From Pseudomonas migulae NBRC 103157 (lineage in GTDB: Bacteria > Pseudomonadota > Gammaproteobacteria > Pseudomonadales > Pseudomonadaceae): a stretch of DNA of 64,000 nucleotides. Every line of letters begins with the position of its first letter. The stretch's first letter is position 1. Below, one piece after another: positions 45,743-55,968 of the stretch. The notes beneath the pieces were generated by a model. It was not told the origin of the DNA. It worked only from the letters and a program-made list of their open reading frames with translations, and made no database searches. A program made the position numbers and the translations under genes. Location: positions 1 through 64,000 of the forward strand of contig NZ_BDAG01000001.1 in NCBI RefSeq assembly GCF_002091715.1, in the 5' to 3' direction.

Positions 45743-46459
45743 TTAGGGTTTACGCGGACTCAAGACCATCTGCGCCGGAACATTGCGCAGAATCTGCTTC
45801 TGCAGATTCAGATCAAACCCCGAATCCAGCTTCTTTACCCGTTTGGTCAACAACGTAGCCAACCACGGATAATCCTGCGTACGCGGCGCCTGAATGCTCA
45901 CGTCGCACTTGTAATTCACCACATCAGCCGCGATCGCATCCAGTTGCCGACGAAGTTTGCTCATATCGGCGAGGTTCAATGCGACGGTAGTGCTCTCAGC
46001 GGTCGGATCAATCACTTTCGCCTGTGGTTTGGCCTCGGCCGCCAACAGCGCCGCTTCAGCTCTATCGAGCTCAGCCTTGCGCGCATTGACGATAGCGTTA
46101 TTGACCCCACCGGTCAGCGCCGGAGCCTTGGGCATCAGTGCCCGCGCACGGCTCAGGGCAGTGGCAGCAGCATTCACATCGCCTTTTTGCAGCACGATCT
46201 GGCTGCGTTGCAGATAGGCTTCGGCGAGTTGTCGTTGGTACTGCACAAGGGAAGGGTCGTTTGGCGACCCGGCCTGCAAGGCAGCCAGTTGATCTTCAGC
46301 AGTGGCCAGCTCGCTGCTGGCGAGGCTTTGCTCGAGCTGTGCGATGGCCGAGGCTCGCGCATCAGTGGCCTCGGTGGCCGCCGGTGGCGTGCTTTGACAT
46401 GCGCCCAGTAGCAGCGAAAATGCAACAAGGAGCAGATAACGGGAGGCTAACAGCTTCAT
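45743..46459 (-). CDS. conserved lipoprotein with TPR-like repeats
   Basis: A 238-residue lipoprotein with lipobox LLLGAC (Cys21). The mature part is helical and repetitive (ASAIAQLEQSLASSELATAEDQLAALQAG; AEAYLQRSQIVLQKGDVNAAATALSRARALMPKAPAL), resembling TPR helices. The C-terminus (KCDVSIQAPRTQDYPWLATLLTKRVKKLDSGFDL) is specific to pseudomonads. It is next to the znu genes as in P. aeruginosa, but no role in zinc is shown. Confidence 0.8.
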   Translation of the reverse strand: MKLLASRYLLLVAFSLLLGACQSTPPAATEATDARASAIAQLEQSLASSELATAEDQLAALQAGSPNDPSLVQYQRQLAEAYLQRSQIVLQKGDVNAAATALSRARALMPKAPALTGGVNNAIVNARKAELDRAEAALLAAEAKPQAKVIDPTAESTTVALNLADMSKLRRQLDAIAADVVNYKCDVSIQAPRTQDYPWLATLLTKRVKKLDSGFDLNLQKQILRNVPAQMVLSPRKP

Positions 46460-46496
46460 TCCTGCGACTCTCTATTTGCGCAAAAAACGAGCAAGT

Positions 46497-47285
46497 CTAC
46501 ACCCCTCGACGGGGCAGGACAAAACTCAGCAGAAACAGCGCGGCGGCCGCCACCACGATCGACGGGCCTGCCGGGGTGTCCTTGAACCAGGACAATGCCA
46601 ACCCGCCACACACCGCGAGCATGCCCAGCAGGCTCGCGCCCAGTGCCATCTGTTCCGGCGACCGGGCGTGACGTTGTGCCGCAGCCGCCGGGATGATCAG
46701 CAGCGACGTAATCAACAACACACCGACGATTTTCATCGCCACGGCGATCACAACGGCGATCAGCAGCATCAGGGTCAGACGCAGCGCCGGCACCGGCAAG
46801 CCTTCCACCCTGGCCAGCTCTTCATGCACCGTGATTGCCAGCAATGGCCGCCACAATGTCACCAGCAAGGCCATGACAGCTGCGCTGCCGCCGAGAATCC
46901 AGGCCAGATCGGTCGGACTGATCGCCAGCAAATCGCCGAACAGATAGGCCATCAGGTCGATCCGCACTTCGTGCATGAAGCTTAGTACGACAAGGCCTAA
47001 AGAGAGCGTGCTCGGTGCGAGAATTCCCAAAAGCGTGTCGGATGCCAGCGGCTGACGCTGTTGCAAGGTCACCAGCAACACCGCCAATAACAGACAGCCT
47101 ACGGTGACCGCCACTGTCGGGCTGACATCCAGCAGAAAGCCCAACGCCACGCCAAGCAAGGCCGCGTGGGACAGGGTGTCGCCGAAATACGCCATGCGCC
47201 GCCAGACCACGAAAGATCCCAACGGCCCCGCCACCAGCGCCAGGGCCAGGCCTGCAAGCAGGGCGTAAAGCAGAAAATCAGCCAT
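46497..47285 (-). CDS. znuB: zinc ABC transporter permease
   Basis: A 262-residue ABC-3 family permease with about seven helices, starting [45 protein letters not shown]. It imports zinc with ZnuA and ZnuC. The start overlaps the end of znuC by 8 bases; a longer frame to 47357 is not family-like. Confidence 0.93.
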   Translation of the reverse strand: MADFLLYALLAGLALALVAGPLGSFVVWRRMAYFGDTLSHAALLGVALGFLLDVSPTVAVTVGCLLLAVLLVTLQQRQPLASDTLLGILAPSTLSLGLVVLSFMHEVRIDLMAYLFGDLLAISPTDLAWILGGSAAVMALLVTLWRPLLAITVHEELARVEGLPVPALRLTLMLLIAVVIAVAMKIVGVLLITSLLIIPAAAAQRHARSPEQMALGASLLGMLAVCGGLALSWFKDTPAGPSIVVAAAALFLLSFVLPRRGV

Positions 47286-48063
47286 GCTTGCAGCTATCTC
47301 CATGAACGTGAGGTTGGGCCGTCGGGGCCGTGGTGACCACCGAACCATGCAAATCATGGGCGTGGTCGTGATGGTGGTGATAAATCGCCAGGCTTTGTGC
47401 GTTCTTTCCGAACAACTCGACGAAAGCAGGATCGCCGCTGACCTGCTCGGGATGACCGGAACAGCAGACGTGACGGTTGAGGCAGACCACTTGATCGGTG
47501 GTGCTCATGACCAGATGCAAATCGTGGGAAACCATCAGCACGCCGCAGCCGTGACGGTCACGCAGGCGAGTGATCAGGCTGTACAGCTCGGCCTGCCCCG
47601 CTACGTCGACGCCTTGCACCGGCTCATCAAGCACCAGCAATTCTGGCTCGCGCAACAGCGCCCGGGCCAGCAGCACGCGCTGCATTTCACCACCGGAAAC
47701 GCTTTGCACCGGGCTGTCGATCACCTGTTCGGCGCCCACTTCCTTGAGGGCCGCCAACGCGCGAGTGCGATCCACACCGGGCACCAGCCGCAAGAAGCGC
47801 AGCACCGACAGCGGGAGCGTCGGATCGACGTGAAGTTTTTGCGGCATGTAACCGACCCGCAGTTTCGGCTTGCGCCACACGCTGCCGCTGTCCGGCTTCA
47901 ACAGGCCGAGCACCGCCCGCACAAGGGTGGTTTTGCCGGCACCGTTGGGACCGATCAGCGTGACGATCTGCCCGGGCTCGACGCTTAGCTCGATGTTATC
48001 CAGCACGTTTTGCCCGGCAAAGGTGACGGCAACCTGCTTGAGGCGGATCAGCGCGTTGCTCAT
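47278..48063 (-). CDS. znuC: zinc ABC transporter ATPase
   Basis: A 261-residue ATPase with Walker [13 protein letters not shown], signature [15 protein letters not shown] and Walker [13 protein letters not shown]. The C-terminal tail is His-rich ([12 protein letters not shown]), likely to bind zinc. It lies between zur and znuB; its start overlaps the zur stop (TGATG). Confidence 0.94.
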   Translation of the reverse strand: MSNALIRLKQVAVTFAGQNVLDNIELSVEPGQIVTLIGPNGAGKTTLVRAVLGLLKPDSGSVWRKPKLRVGYMPQKLHVDPTLPLSVLRFLRLVPGVDRTRALAALKEVGAEQVIDSPVQSVSGGEMQRVLLARALLREPELLVLDEPVQGVDVAGQAELYSLITRLRDRHGCGVLMVSHDLHLVMSTTDQVVCLNRHVCCSGHPEQVSGDPAFVELFGKNAQSLAIYHHHHDHAHDLHGSVVTTAPTAQPHVHGDSCKHG

Positions 48064-48545
48064 CAAGCCCCCTGGCAACCCGAACAGACGCCGACCACTT
48101 CGACAGTCTGGCTTTCGACGACGAATCCGACGTCCCTGGCGCTGCCGATGATCGCGTCGCTGATGGACTTCTGCTCAAGCTCGATGGCGGCGTGGCACTC
48201 GCGGCAAATCAGGAACTGGCCCTGGTGAGCGTGTTCCGGATGATTGCAACCGACGAAGGCGTTCAGCGAGGAGATGCGGTGCACCAGGCCGTTTTCCAGC
48301 AGGAAATCCAGTGCGCGGTACACGGTCGGCGGCGCAGCACGGCGACCATCCTGCTCGCTGAGCACGGCAAGAATGTCATAGGCACCCAGCGGCTTGTGGC
48401 TTTGCCACACCAGTTCCAGCACCCGCCGGCGCAAGGCAGTCAGGCGCAGGCCTTGACGCGCGCACAGGGCATCGGCCTCAGACAGTGCGCTGTGAACGCA
48501 ATGAGAGTGGTCGTGGGGACGGCTGGCAATCGGTGTTTTAGGCAT
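48063..48545 (-). CDS. zur: zinc uptake regulator Zur
   Basis: A 160-residue Fur-family repressor with a winged helix ([49 protein letters not shown]). The metal sites are [19 protein letters not shown] and CSGCQ. Zur represses zinc import when zinc is plentiful. It is the first gene of zur-znuC-znuB and divergent from znuA. Confidence 0.93.
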   Translation of the reverse strand: MPKTPIASRPHDHSHCVHSALSEADALCARQGLRLTALRRRVLELVWQSHKPLGAYDILAVLSEQDGRRAAPPTVYRALDFLLENGLVHRISSLNAFVGCNHPEHAHQGQFLICRECHAAIELEQKSISDAIIGSARDVGFVVESQTVEVVGVCSGCQGA

Positions 48546-48571
48546 GAGCGGCGACGAGTTTTGTGAGAGAC

Positions 48572-48584
48572 GTTATTATGTTAC
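48572..48584. promoter_or_regulatory. candidate Zur box
   Basis: GTTATTATGTTAC lies between the zur and znuA start codons, where a shared operator is expected. It matches the symmetric pattern GTTATANTATAAC at most, but not all, positions. Low certainty. Confidence 0.45.
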
Positions 48585-48611
48585 CCGTTCTCGCCTCTTC
48601 GAGTGGTCATC

Positions 48612-49532
48612 GTGTCCCGACTTTTTTCTACCTTTGTCGCATTTGTCGCCAGTTTTCTGTTGATCGGTTCTGCTCACGCCGAAGTCAAAGTCCTTACCAG
48701 CATCAAGCCGCTGCAGTTGATTGCCGCTGCGGTGCAGGACGGCGTGGCAATCCCGGAAGTGCTGCTTCCGCCCGGCGCTTCCCCGCATAACTATGCCCTG
48801 CGCCCTTCCGACGTACGGAAGGTGCAATCGGTGGATCTGCTTTACTGGATCGGTCCGGACATGGAAGGTTTCCTGCCTCGCGTGCTGAACGGTCGCACGC
48901 TGCCGAGCGTTGCCGTGCAGGATCTGCCGGGGCTGAAATTGCGTCGCTTCGCCGAAGACAGTCACTCCCACGCCGAAGAAGCCGACGAACATGATCACGA
49001 TCACCGTCCGGGCAGCCTGGATGCGCATTTGTGGTTATCACCGGTCAACGCTCGGGTGATCGCGACAAAAATGGCCGCAGATCTGGGTGCCGTCGATCCG
49101 GCCAATGCGGCGCGTTATCAAAGCAACCTCAAAGCGTTCGATGAGCGCCTGGATGCGCTGGACCTGCGCTTGAAGGCTCGACTGGCAGGCATCGCGGGCA
49201 AACCGTACTTTGTGTTCCATGAGGCGTTCGACTACTTCGAAGAGGCTTATGGTCTGAAGCACGCTGGCGTATTCAGCGTCGCCGCCGAAGTTCAGCCGGG
49301 TGCCCAGCATGTATCGGCAATGCGTACGCGGTTGCAGGAAGTGGGCAAGACCTGTGTGTTCAGCGAACCGCCGTTGCGTCCGCGGCTGGCGGAAACGCTG
49401 GTGGCGGGGTTGCCTGTGAAACTGGCGGAACTGGATGCGTTGGGCGGGTACACGCCGGCGACTGCTCAGGGGTATGAGCAGGTGCTGGAGAAGTTGGGGA
49501 ATGATTTGGCGGGGTGTCTGGAGTCGTTGTAG
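48612..49532 (+). CDS. znuA: zinc-binding protein of zinc ABC importer
   Basis: A 306-residue periplasmic protein. The signal peptide runs from VSRLFSTFVAFVASFLLIGSAHA, then EVKVLTSIKPLQLIAAAVQDG. A His-rich acidic loop (DSHSHAEEADEHDHDHRPG) is typical of ZnuA, and zinc ligands are in GASPHNYALR, DAHLWLSP and FHEAFDYF. The start is probably the GTG at 48612 with GAGTGG upstream; a GTG at 48603 is possible. Confidence 0.92.
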   Translation: MSRLFSTFVAFVASFLLIGSAHAEVKVLTSIKPLQLIAAAVQDGVAIPEVLLPPGASPHNYALRPSDVRKVQSVDLLYWIGPDMEGFLPRVLNGRTLPSVAVQDLPGLKLRRFAEDSHSHAEEADEHDHDHRPGSLDAHLWLSPVNARVIATKMAADLGAVDPANAARYQSNLKAFDERLDALDLRLKARLAGIAGKPYFVFHEAFDYFEEAYGLKHAGVFSVAAEVQPGAQHVSAMRTRLQEVGKTCVFSEPPLRPRLAETLVAGLPVKLAELDALGGYTPATAQGYEQVLEKLGNDLAGCLESL

Positions 49533-49540
49533 TCCCATAA

Positions 49541-49608
49541 AAAAGATCGCAGCCTTCGGCAGCGCCTACGTAGATCGGTGTAGGAGCTGCCGAAGGCTGC
49601 GATCTTTT
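49541..49608. repeat. perfect inverted repeat after znuA
   Basis: A 22-base perfect inverted repeat (49541-49562 and 49587-49608) begins AAAAGATCGC and ends GCGATCTTTT. An inner CCTAC/GTAGG block extends it. It lies between convergent znuA and thrB and works as a bidirectional terminator by shape. It is the same repeat class as 19680-19755. Confidence 0.85.
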
Positions 49609-49612
49609 GACT

Positions 49613-50563
49613 TTAAAGGGCGAACGGTAGGGGTGTACTGACCTTCTGCCGCTGCGCCAACCGCTGCTGAAATTCCATCGGGTCGTGAATCAACACGTCT
49701 TGCCCGGCGAAAGACTCTGCGGCAATCAACCGCGACAACCAGAACCGCACACACGCCACACGCAACATGGTCGGCCACAACTCCGCCTCGGCCGCCGTGA
49801 ATGGCCGCAACGCTGCATACGCCCCCAGCAACGCCCGCGCCCGCGGCCCGTCAATCAACCCGTCGTCGTCCGAACACCAATCGTTCAAGGCAATCGCCAC
49901 GTCGTAGAGCATGGGTCCCGAACAGGCATTGTAGAAGTCGATCAACCCGGTCAGGTGCGTGCCTTCGAACATCGCGTTGTCGCGAAACAGGTCCGCGTGG
50001 ATGTTGGCCCGTGGCAACGCCAGGATTTTTTCTTTCTGTTGAGTGATTTCATCCAGCGCCCGTTGCAGCAAATCGCTCTGCTCTGCATTCAGGTGCGACA
50101 ACAGCTGCGTGCCCTCTTCCAGCATCCAGTCCAGCCCACGATCGGTCTTGCGCTTGATCATGTTGGGCTGGGTTGCCAGATGCAGGTGCGCGAGCAACTC
50201 GCCCACTTGGGCACAATGCTGTGCGTTGGCGATCTTGATGTGCTTGCCGGCCAGACGCGGCTGCAACAGCGCAGGCTTGCCCGCCAGCTCGCGCAAGGCA
50301 ACGCCATCGGTGGTGCGCAAGGCGTAAGGCACCGGCAGGTCGGCTTCATGCAGCACATCCAGCAGTTCGATGAAGAACGGCATCTCCTGAACCGGACCAC
50401 GCTCAACCAGGGTCAGTACAAACTCGCCCTGCTCCAGGCTGATAAAGAAATTGGTGTTTTCGCTACCGGCGGCAATCCCCTGGAAATCAAGCAGGCGGCC
50501 GAGCCCGTATGGGGCGAGAAAGGTTTCCAGCTCGGGCCGAGCCAGCGGGGTGAACACAGACAT
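49613..50563 (-). CDS. thrB: homoserine kinase (ThrB, APH-fold)
   Basis: A 316-residue kinase of the aminoglycoside phosphotransferase fold, which phosphorylates homoserine in threonine synthesis. The catalytic loop is NIHADLFRDNAMFEG (HxDxxxxN), and the N-terminal part has GSENTNFFISLEQGEFVLTLVERG. This is the pseudomonad-type ThrB, not the GHMP type of E. coli. It is followed upstream by the DUF2782 gene. Confidence 0.9.
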   Translation of the reverse strand: MSVFTPLARPELETFLAPYGLGRLLDFQGIAAGSENTNFFISLEQGEFVLTLVERGPVQEMPFFIELLDVLHEADLPVPYALRTTDGVALRELAGKPALLQPRLAGKHIKIANAQHCAQVGELLAHLHLATQPNMIKRKTDRGLDWMLEEGTQLLSHLNAEQSDLLQRALDEITQQKEKILALPRANIHADLFRDNAMFEGTHLTGLIDFYNACSGPMLYDVAIALNDWCSDDDGLIDGPRARALLGAYAALRPFTAAEAELWPTMLRVACVRFWLSRLIAAESFAGQDVLIHDPMEFQQRLAQRQKVSTPLPFAL

Positions 50564-50623
50564 GTTTTAACTGCCAGTACGGGCGCCGCCACTCTGCCGG
50601 CGCCGATTTAAGTTAGGAACGGC

Positions 50624-50911
50624 TTACCATTCGAAGATTTTCCATGCCGGGATCAGCATATCCGGCTGATCCGAGCGAATGAAGTTACCGTCCGATCCAT
50701 CCGCGCGCACCAGAAAGTACGGCTTGCCGCCCTTTGGGGTGACCTTGATGGCATACAAAAAGCCATTTTGCCGATATTCCTGGATAGTTTTATCGCCTTC
50801 CGTGCGGATCGTGACATCCGGGTCTGCCGAGGGTGCGTCATCTGCGGCCATCACGGCCAATGGTGTGATTGCAAACAAGCCAGCCAGCAACAGGCGATTT
50901 AGTGTGCGCAT
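50624..50911 (-). CDS. DUF2782 periplasmic protein
   Basis: A 95-residue protein with a signal peptide (MRTLNRLLLAGLFAITPLAVMA, then ADDAPSADPDV). The conserved core is EYRQNGFLYAIKVTPKGGKPYFLVRADGSDGNFIRSDQ and PAWKIFEW. Function is unknown. It lies between thrB and polA, divergent from polA, as in P. aeruginosa. Confidence 0.85.
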   Translation of the reverse strand: MRTLNRLLLAGLFAITPLAVMAADDAPSADPDVTIRTEGDKTIQEYRQNGFLYAIKVTPKGGKPYFLVRADGSDGNFIRSDQPDMLIPAWKIFEW

Positions 50912-50985
50912 GATAACCTTGTCCCTTTGTCGTCAACGGTCCCGCTATTCTAGCGCCGGACCCGCCGAAAAGGTTGATCCTGCTC

Positions 50986-53757
50986 ATGAGCCAAGCCCCC
51001 CTCGTCCTGGTGGACGGTTCTTCTTACCTGTACCGCGCCTTTCACGCCCTGCCACCGCTGACCACTTCCAAAGGTCTGCCGACCGGAGCGGTCAAAGGCG
51101 TGTTGAACATGCTCAAGAGTCTACGCAAGCAGTACCCGGACAGTCCGTTCGCCGTGGTGTTCGATGCCAAGGGCGGGACATTCCGTGACGAAATGTTCGC
51201 CGAGTACAAGGCCAACCGTCCGAGCATGCCCGACGACATGCGCCTACAGATCGAGCCACTGCACCAGAGCGTGATGGCGCTGGGCTTCCCGCTGCTGTGC
51301 GTCGAAGGCGTGGAGGCCGATGACGTGATCGGTACCCTGGCCCGCAGCAGCGCGGCGGCCGACCGTCCGGTGATTATCTCCACCGGCGACAAGGACATGG
51401 CGCAACTGGTCGACGGCCACATTACCTTGGTCAATACCATGACCGGTAGCGCGCTGGACGTGGAAGGCGTGAAGGAGAAATTCGGCGTCGCTCCCGAGCA
51501 GATCATCGATTATCTGGCGCTGATGGGCGATTCTTCCGACAACATCCCGGGCGTTCCGGGCATCGGTCCCAAGACCGCTTCCGGCCTGTTGGTCGGCGTA
51601 AACGGCGGCCTGACCGAGCTCTATGCGCAGCTCGACATCGTTCCGACCCTGCCGATTCGCGGCGCGAAAACCCTGCCGGCCAAACTTGAAGAGCACAAGG
51701 AAATGGCCTTCCTCTCCTACCAACTGGCGACGATCAAGATCGACGTGCCGCTGGATATCGGCCTCGACGACCTGCAAATGGGCAAGCCGGATCACGACAA
51801 ACTGGCCGAGCTCTACACGCTGCTGGAATTCAAGAGCTGGTTCGAAGAAAACCAGCGCGACGCCAAGCGTTCCGGCCAGGAAGTCAGTGCGCCGGTGATT
51901 GAAGAAGCCGCCGTCGAGACTGAACTCAAGTACACGACGATCCTCACTCAGGCCGATTTCGACCTGTGGCTGAAGAAGCTCAACGACGCCACGCTGATCG
52001 CCTTTGATACCGAAACCACCGGCATCGATGCGCAGCAGGCGCAACTGGTCGGTCTGTCGTTCGCTGTACAGGCCAACGAAGCGGCCTACATTCCGCTGAC
52101 CCATTCCTACATGGGCGTGCCGGATCAGCTCGATCGCGACACCGTGCTGCGCGCACTGAAACCGATCCTGGAAGACCCGAACAAACTCAAGGTCGGCCAG
52201 CACGCCAAGTTCGACATGAACATCCTGGCCAACTGCGCCATCGGTGGCGACCAGAGCTGCGGCATCACCGTGCGAGGCATCGCGTTCGACACCATGCTCG
52301 AATCCTACGTGCTGGATTCCACCGCGACCCGCCACGACATGGACAGCCTGGCGCTGAAGTACCTGAATCACACCACCACCAGCTTTCAGGACATTGCCGG
52401 CAAAGGTGCCAAACAGCTGACTTTTGACCAGATCTCCCTCGAACTGGCCGGGCCTTACGCCGCTGAAGACGCCGACGTAACGCTGCGCCTGCATCAGGCC
52501 TTGCACGAAAAGCTCAATGCCATCCCTAGCTTGAGCAAAGTCCTGAGCGAAATTGAAATGCCATTGGTGCCGGTACTCGCGCGAATCGAACGCCAGGGCG
52601 CGCTGGTCGATGCCAACCTGCTGGGCATTCAAAGCGTTGAGCTAGGCGACAAGATGGTCGCACTGGAGCGCGAGGCGTTTGCCATCGCCGGCGAAGAATT
52701 CAACCTGGGTTCGCCGAAGCAATTGGGCGTGATCCTGTACGAAAAACTTGGCCTGCCGATCCTCAGCAAAACCGCCAAGGGCCAGGCGTCCACCGCCGAA
52801 GCCGTGCTGGCGGAACTGGCCGAGCAGGACTACCCGCTGCCCAAAGTGCTGATGCAGTACCGCTCGATGAGCAAGCTGAAAAGCACCTACACCGATCGTC
52901 TGCCGGAGCAGATCAACCCGCGCACCGGGCGAATTCACACCTCTTATCATCAGGCTGTCGCGGCGACCGGGCGTTTGTCGTCCAGTGATCCGAACCTGCA
53001 GAACATCCCGATCCGCACCGCCGAAGGGCGGCGGATTCGTCAGGCGTTCATTGCGCCAAAAGGCTATAAGCTGCTGGCCGCGGACTACTCGCAAATCGAG
53101 CTGCGCATCATGGCCCACCTGGCCAAGGACGAAGGTTTGCTGCACGCCTTCCGCAATGACCTGGACGTGCACAAAGCCACTGCCGCCGAAGTGTTCGGCG
53201 TCGATCTGGCAGAGGTCACCACTGATCAGCGTCGTAGCGCCAAAGCGATCAACTTCGGCTTGATCTATGGCATGAGCGCGTTTGGCCTGGCCAAGCAGAT
53301 CGGCGTCGATCGCAAACAGTCGCAGGCGTACATCGACCGCTATTTCGCCCGCTATCCAGGCGTCCTGGACTACATGGAGCGCACCCGCGCCCAGGCGGCC
53401 GAGCAAGGTTTTGTCGAGACCCTCTTCGGTCGCCGCCTGTACCTGCCGGAAATCAATGCAAAAAACCCAGCCCTGCGCAAAGGCGCCGAACGCACGGCGA
53501 TCAACGCACCGATGCAAGGCACTGCGGCGGACATCATCAAGAAAGCCATGGTGGCTGTGGATAACTGGCTGACCTCGTCGGGTCTGGACGCCAAAGTCAT
53601 CCTGCAGGTGCACGATGAATTGGTGCTTGAGGTGCGGGAAGACCTGGTCGATCAGGTTCGCGAGGAGATTCGCGCCCACATGGCTGACGCCGCGAAGCTT
53701 GATGTCCCGCTACTGGTCGAAGTTGGCGTAGGCAATAACTGGGATGAGGCTCACTAA
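50986..53757 (+). CDS. polA: DNA polymerase I
   Basis: A 923-residue polymerase with three domains. The 5'-3' exonuclease domain is about 1-290 ([39 protein letters not shown]). The 3'-5' proofreading domain is about 315-515, with DEDD residues intact ([20 protein letters not shown]). The polymerase domain is about 530-923: motif [14 protein letters not shown], motif [20 protein letters not shown], motif [10 protein letters not shown]. It fills gaps and removes Okazaki primers. The ATG at 50986 is preferred over a TTG at 50974. Confidence 0.97.
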   Translation: MSQAPLVLVDGSSYLYRAFHALPPLTTSKGLPTGAVKGVLNMLKSLRKQYPDSPFAVVFDAKGGTFRDEMFAEYKANRPSMPDDMRLQIEPLHQSVMALGFPLLCVEGVEADDVIGTLARSSAAADRPVIISTGDKDMAQLVDGHITLVNTMTGSALDVEGVKEKFGVAPEQIIDYLALMGDSSDNIPGVPGIGPKTASGLLVGVNGGLTELYAQLDIVPTLPIRGAKTLPAKLEEHKEMAFLSYQLATIKIDVPLDIGLDDLQMGKPDHDKLAELYTLLEFKSWFEENQRDAKRSGQEVSAPVIEEAAVETELKYTTILTQADFDLWLKKLNDATLIAFDTETTGIDAQQAQLVGLSFAVQANEAAYIPLTHSYMGVPDQLDRDTVLRALKPILEDPNKLKVGQHAKFDMNILANCAIGGDQSCGITVRGIAFDTMLESYVLDSTATRHDMDSLALKYLNHTTTSFQDIAGKGAKQLTFDQISLELAGPYAAEDADVTLRLHQALHEKLNAIPSLSKVLSEIEMPLVPVLARIERQGALVDANLLGIQSVELGDKMVALEREAFAIAGEEFNLGSPKQLGVILYEKLGLPILSKTAKGQASTAEAVLAELAEQDYPLPKVLMQYRSMSKLKSTYTDRLPEQINPRTGRIHTSYHQAVAATGRLSSSDPNLQNIPIRTAEGRRIRQAFIAPKGYKLLAADYSQIELRIMAHLAKDEGLLHAFRNDLDVHKATAAEVFGVDLAEVTTDQRRSAKAINFGLIYGMSAFGLAKQIGVDRKQSQAYIDRYFARYPGVLDYMERTRAQAAEQGFVETLFGRRLYLPEINAKNPALRKGAERTAINAPMQGTAADIIKKAMVAVDNWLTSSGLDAKVILQVHDELVLEVREDLVDQVREEIRAHMADAAKLDVPLLVEVGVGNNWDEAH

Positions 53758-53765
53758 CCCGTCTT

Positions 53766-53795
53766 CTGTGGGAGCGTGCAAGCTCGCTCCCACAG
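53766..53795 (+). repeat. single REP hairpin after polA
   Basis: CTGTGGGAGCG and CGCTCCCACAG frame the element and leave about eight bases in the loop. It is 8 bases after the polA stop and likely ends or stabilises its transcript. Confidence 0.75.
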
Positions 53796-53890
53796 GGATT
53801 TTGGTGCGGCATAGTGCCGCGGCAGAGGGGGCGAAGAGCGCTTATTTCAGTTAGCGATTCGACTTATTTCAAATGGTTTTTGAAGCGCCG

Positions 53891-53918
53891 GAACTAAACC
53901 TGTGAACTGCCACTCAGA
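53891..53918 (+). promoter_or_regulatory. AlgU-type promoter of the ErsA-like RNA
   Basis: GAACTA (53891-53896), a 17-base spacer and TCAGA (53914-53918) match the sigma-22 pattern with one -35 mismatch. The -10 is identical to that of osmC in this window. Confidence 0.65.
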
Positions 53919-53924
53919 GTAACT

Positions 53925-54057
53925 GAATGGCTGGTGAAGCCCTTCGATGCTCCTATGTTGTGTTAAGTGTTGGCAGATAATCTGGACCCCGCCCTAGCGG
54001 TCCGGAACTTGAACCCCGGAACTTCCCCCTCCCCATAAGAAGTCCGGGGTTTTTTTT
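53925..54057 (+). ncRNA. ersA: ErsA-type small RNA (polA-engB region)
   Basis: Between polA and engB, the position of ErsA in P. aeruginosa and of Spot 42 in enterics, lies a transcript unit with no protein gene. From the promoter above, transcription should start near 53925 and end at a strong terminator: AACCCCGG and ACTTC (54012-54025) pair with GAAGT and CCGGGGTT (54039-54051) with one bulge, then T8 (54050-54057). The length of about 133 nt agrees with the 132 nt I recall for ErsA, a sigma-22-dependent RNA that acts on algC. The start and targets here are inferred. Confidence 0.75.
54012..54057 (+). terminator. terminator of the ErsA-like RNA
   Basis: The GC-rich stem 54012-54051 and the T run 54050-54057 form a classical rho-independent terminator. 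It lies about 24 bases from the convergent engB stop. Confidence 0.85.
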
Positions 54058-54080
54058 GCCCGCGTTTTTTGTAAATGAGC

Positions 54081-54722
54081 TTACTCCGCGAGTTCCGAGC
54101 CTTTGTCCGCCAGTTCCATCCAGCCGGCCAATACAGTGTAGGCGTCTTCCAGGCCCATGCGTTTTGGCGCCGAAAACAGCTGGATGCTGATCGCATCACC
54201 CCAGCCTTTGCGGATGTCCGACTGAACCTTGAGCAGCACGTTTTTCGCAGCGCCGTAAGTCAGCTTGTCCGCTTTGGTCAGCAGAATGTGCATCGGCATG
54301 CCGCTGGCGACGGCCCAATCAAGCATCAACAGGTCGAAATCGGTCATTGGATGACGGATGTCCATCATCAGAATCAGACCTTTCAAACTCTCGCGACCAC
54401 CCAGATAAGCTTCGAGGTGACGCTGCCAGTGCAGCTTCAACGGGATCGGCACTTTCGCGTAACCGTAGCCCGGCAGGTCGACCAGACGACGATCATCGTC
54501 TAGCTTGAAGAAGTTCAAGAGTTGCGTGCGACCCGGTGTTTTCGAGGTCCGCGCCAGGCTGGCATGCGTCAGAGTGTTCAACGCGCTGGATTTACCGGCG
54601 TTGGAACGCCCGGCGAAGGCCACTTCAAAGCCTTCGTCGTCGGGGCATTGGTCGACTTTGGCAGCGCTGAGCATGAAGGTGGACTGTTGGCACAGGCCGA
54701 GGATGGGGTTCTTGAGTTGCAT
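54081..54722 (-). CDS. engB: ribosome biogenesis GTP-binding protein EngB/YihA
   Basis: A 213-residue essential-type GTPase. The G1 loop is [10 protein letters not shown]3 is DLPGYGYAK and G4 is TKADK. It helps mature the large ribosomal subunit. The start at 54722 ([16 protein letters not shown]) matches the family and has GGAAA 5 bases upstream; a frame running to 54848 adds unrelated sequence. Confidence 0.94.
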   Translation of the reverse strand: MQLKNPILGLCQQSTFMLSAAKVDQCPDDEGFEVAFAGRSNAGKSSALNTLTHASLARTSKTPGRTQLLNFFKLDDDRRLVDLPGYGYAKVPIPLKLHWQRHLEAYLGGRESLKGLILMMDIRHPMTDFDLLMLDWAVASGMPMHILLTKADKLTYGAAKNVLLKVQSDIRKGWGDAISIQLFSAPKRMGLEDAYTVLAGWMELADKGSELAE

Positions 54723-54913
54723 GGGATTTCCGATGTGGGCGGCGCCGGGAATGGACGCGGCAAGCGGTGTCGTTTCCGTTTCAGTGACGCCAGTATATAA
54801 TGCCGCAGATTTTGTGTGCGCTTTGTCCCAGCGTAGGATGAAGTTCACGAGAGCGATTGACCTTGATTGCGCACTAGAATGCAGAACGCTCTCAACCCTG
54901 AAAAGGTCGTTTT

Positions 54914-55204
54914 ATGACGAAATGGCTGCTAGCTGCCGGTGTCTTGATGCCGCTTTACAGCGCTCAGGCTACACAGGATCCGGAAGCTGTGTACAACCGT
55001 GTTTGTGGTGCCTGTCATTCCGGCCAACTACCCATGGCGCCCAGAAAGGGCGATCAGGAAGCTTGGACGCCGAGGTTGGCGAAAGGTATGGAGACGCTGG
55101 TGCAACACGTGACCCAGGGTTTCAAGGCGATGCCGCCGCGTGGTTTGTGCATGGACTGCAGTGCCGAGGATTACCGAGCCATCATCCAGTGGATGAGCGA
55201 GTGA
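54914..55204 (+). CDS. cytochrome c5 family protein
   Basis: A 96-residue monoheme cytochrome c with a signal peptide (MTKWLLAAGVLMPLYSAQA). The heme site is CGACH, and the axial Met is in FKAMPPRG. A second Cys pair (CMDC) near the C-terminus is the disulfide seen in cytochromes c5. It carries electrons in the periplasm. AAAAGG lies upstream. The c4-type gene follows after 46 bases. Confidence 0.9.
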   Translation: MTKWLLAAGVLMPLYSAQATQDPEAVYNRVCGACHSGQLPMAPRKGDQEAWTPRLAKGMETLVQHVTQGFKAMPPRGLCMDCSAEDYRAIIQWMSE

Positions 55205-55250
55205 TCCCGGTCCATAACTCTTTAACCCTTAGCCGTAGTTGGATTAGCTG

Positions 55251-55862
55251 ATGAACAAATTGATCGTGAGTCTGCTGTTGACCGTGGGGATCTCCGGCAT
55301 AGCCCATGCTGCAGGTGATGCAACTGCTGGTCAGGCGAAAGCCGCAGTATGTGGCGCCTGTCATGGCCCGGATGGCAACAGCATGGCGCCTAACTTTCCG
55401 AAACTGGCAGGTCAGGGCGAGCGTTATCTGAACAAGCAGCTGCACGACATCAAGTCCGGTAAACGTACGGTACTCGAAATGACCGGCCTGCTGACCAACC
55501 TGAGCGATCAGGACCTGGCCGATATCGCCGCCTACTTCGCCAGCCAGAAAGGCAGCGTTGGCGCCGCCGACCCCAAAGTCGTGGCTCGCGGTGAAGCACT
55601 GTTCCGTGGTGGCGACCTTGCCAAAGGCCTGCCAGCCTGCACCGGCTGCCACTCGCCAAACGGCGCAGGCAACGCGGCTGCCGGCTTCCCGCACCTGGGT
55701 GGCCAGCACGCTCAATACGTTGCCAAGCAACTGACCGACTTCCGCAAGGAAGAAGGCGGCCGTACCAACGACGGCGACACCAAAACCATGCAGACCATTG
55801 CCAAACGCCTGAGCGACGAAGATATCGCAGCGGTGTCCAGCTACATTCAGGGCCTGCACTAA
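55251..55862 (+). CDS. diheme cytochrome c4
   Basis: A 203-residue periplasmic cytochrome with two heme sites, CGACH in the N-terminal half and CTGCH in the C-terminal half, each domain about 90 residues. The signal peptide ends near IAHA. Cytochrome c4 feeds electrons to terminal oxidases. It shares a strand with the c5 gene and may be in the same unit. The terminator at 55940 follows. Confidence 0.94.
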   Translation: MNKLIVSLLLTVGISGIAHAAGDATAGQAKAAVCGACHGPDGNSMAPNFPKLAGQGERYLNKQLHDIKSGKRTVLEMTGLLTNLSDQDLADIAAYFASQKGSVGAADPKVVARGEALFRGGDLAKGLPACTGCHSPNGAGNAAAGFPHLGGQHAQYVAKQLTDFRKEEGGRTNDGDTKTMQTIAKRLSDEDIAAVSSYIQGLH

Positions 55863-55939
55863 GACTGGCGAATCGAGCGTCGAACGGGACGTACATCTCC
55901 TGCAACGTTAACGCTCTATTAATCCGTCGCAGCAAGTAT

Positions 55940-55968
55940 AAAAAGGGTGGCTCAGGCCGCCCTTTTTT
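55940..55968 (+). terminator. terminator after cytochrome c4
   Basis: AGGGTGGC pairs with GCCGCCCT across TCAG with one mismatch, preceded by five A and followed by six T (55963-55968). It separates the cytochromes from dsbA. Confidence 0.85.

Noticed and set aside
51244..53679. minus-strand open frames opposite polA
   Set aside because: They are antisense to conserved polymerase motifs and carry no family signature.
53963..54199. minus-strand open frame over the ErsA-like RNA and engB
   Set aside because: It crosses a strong terminator and a conserved gene; no ribosome-binding site.
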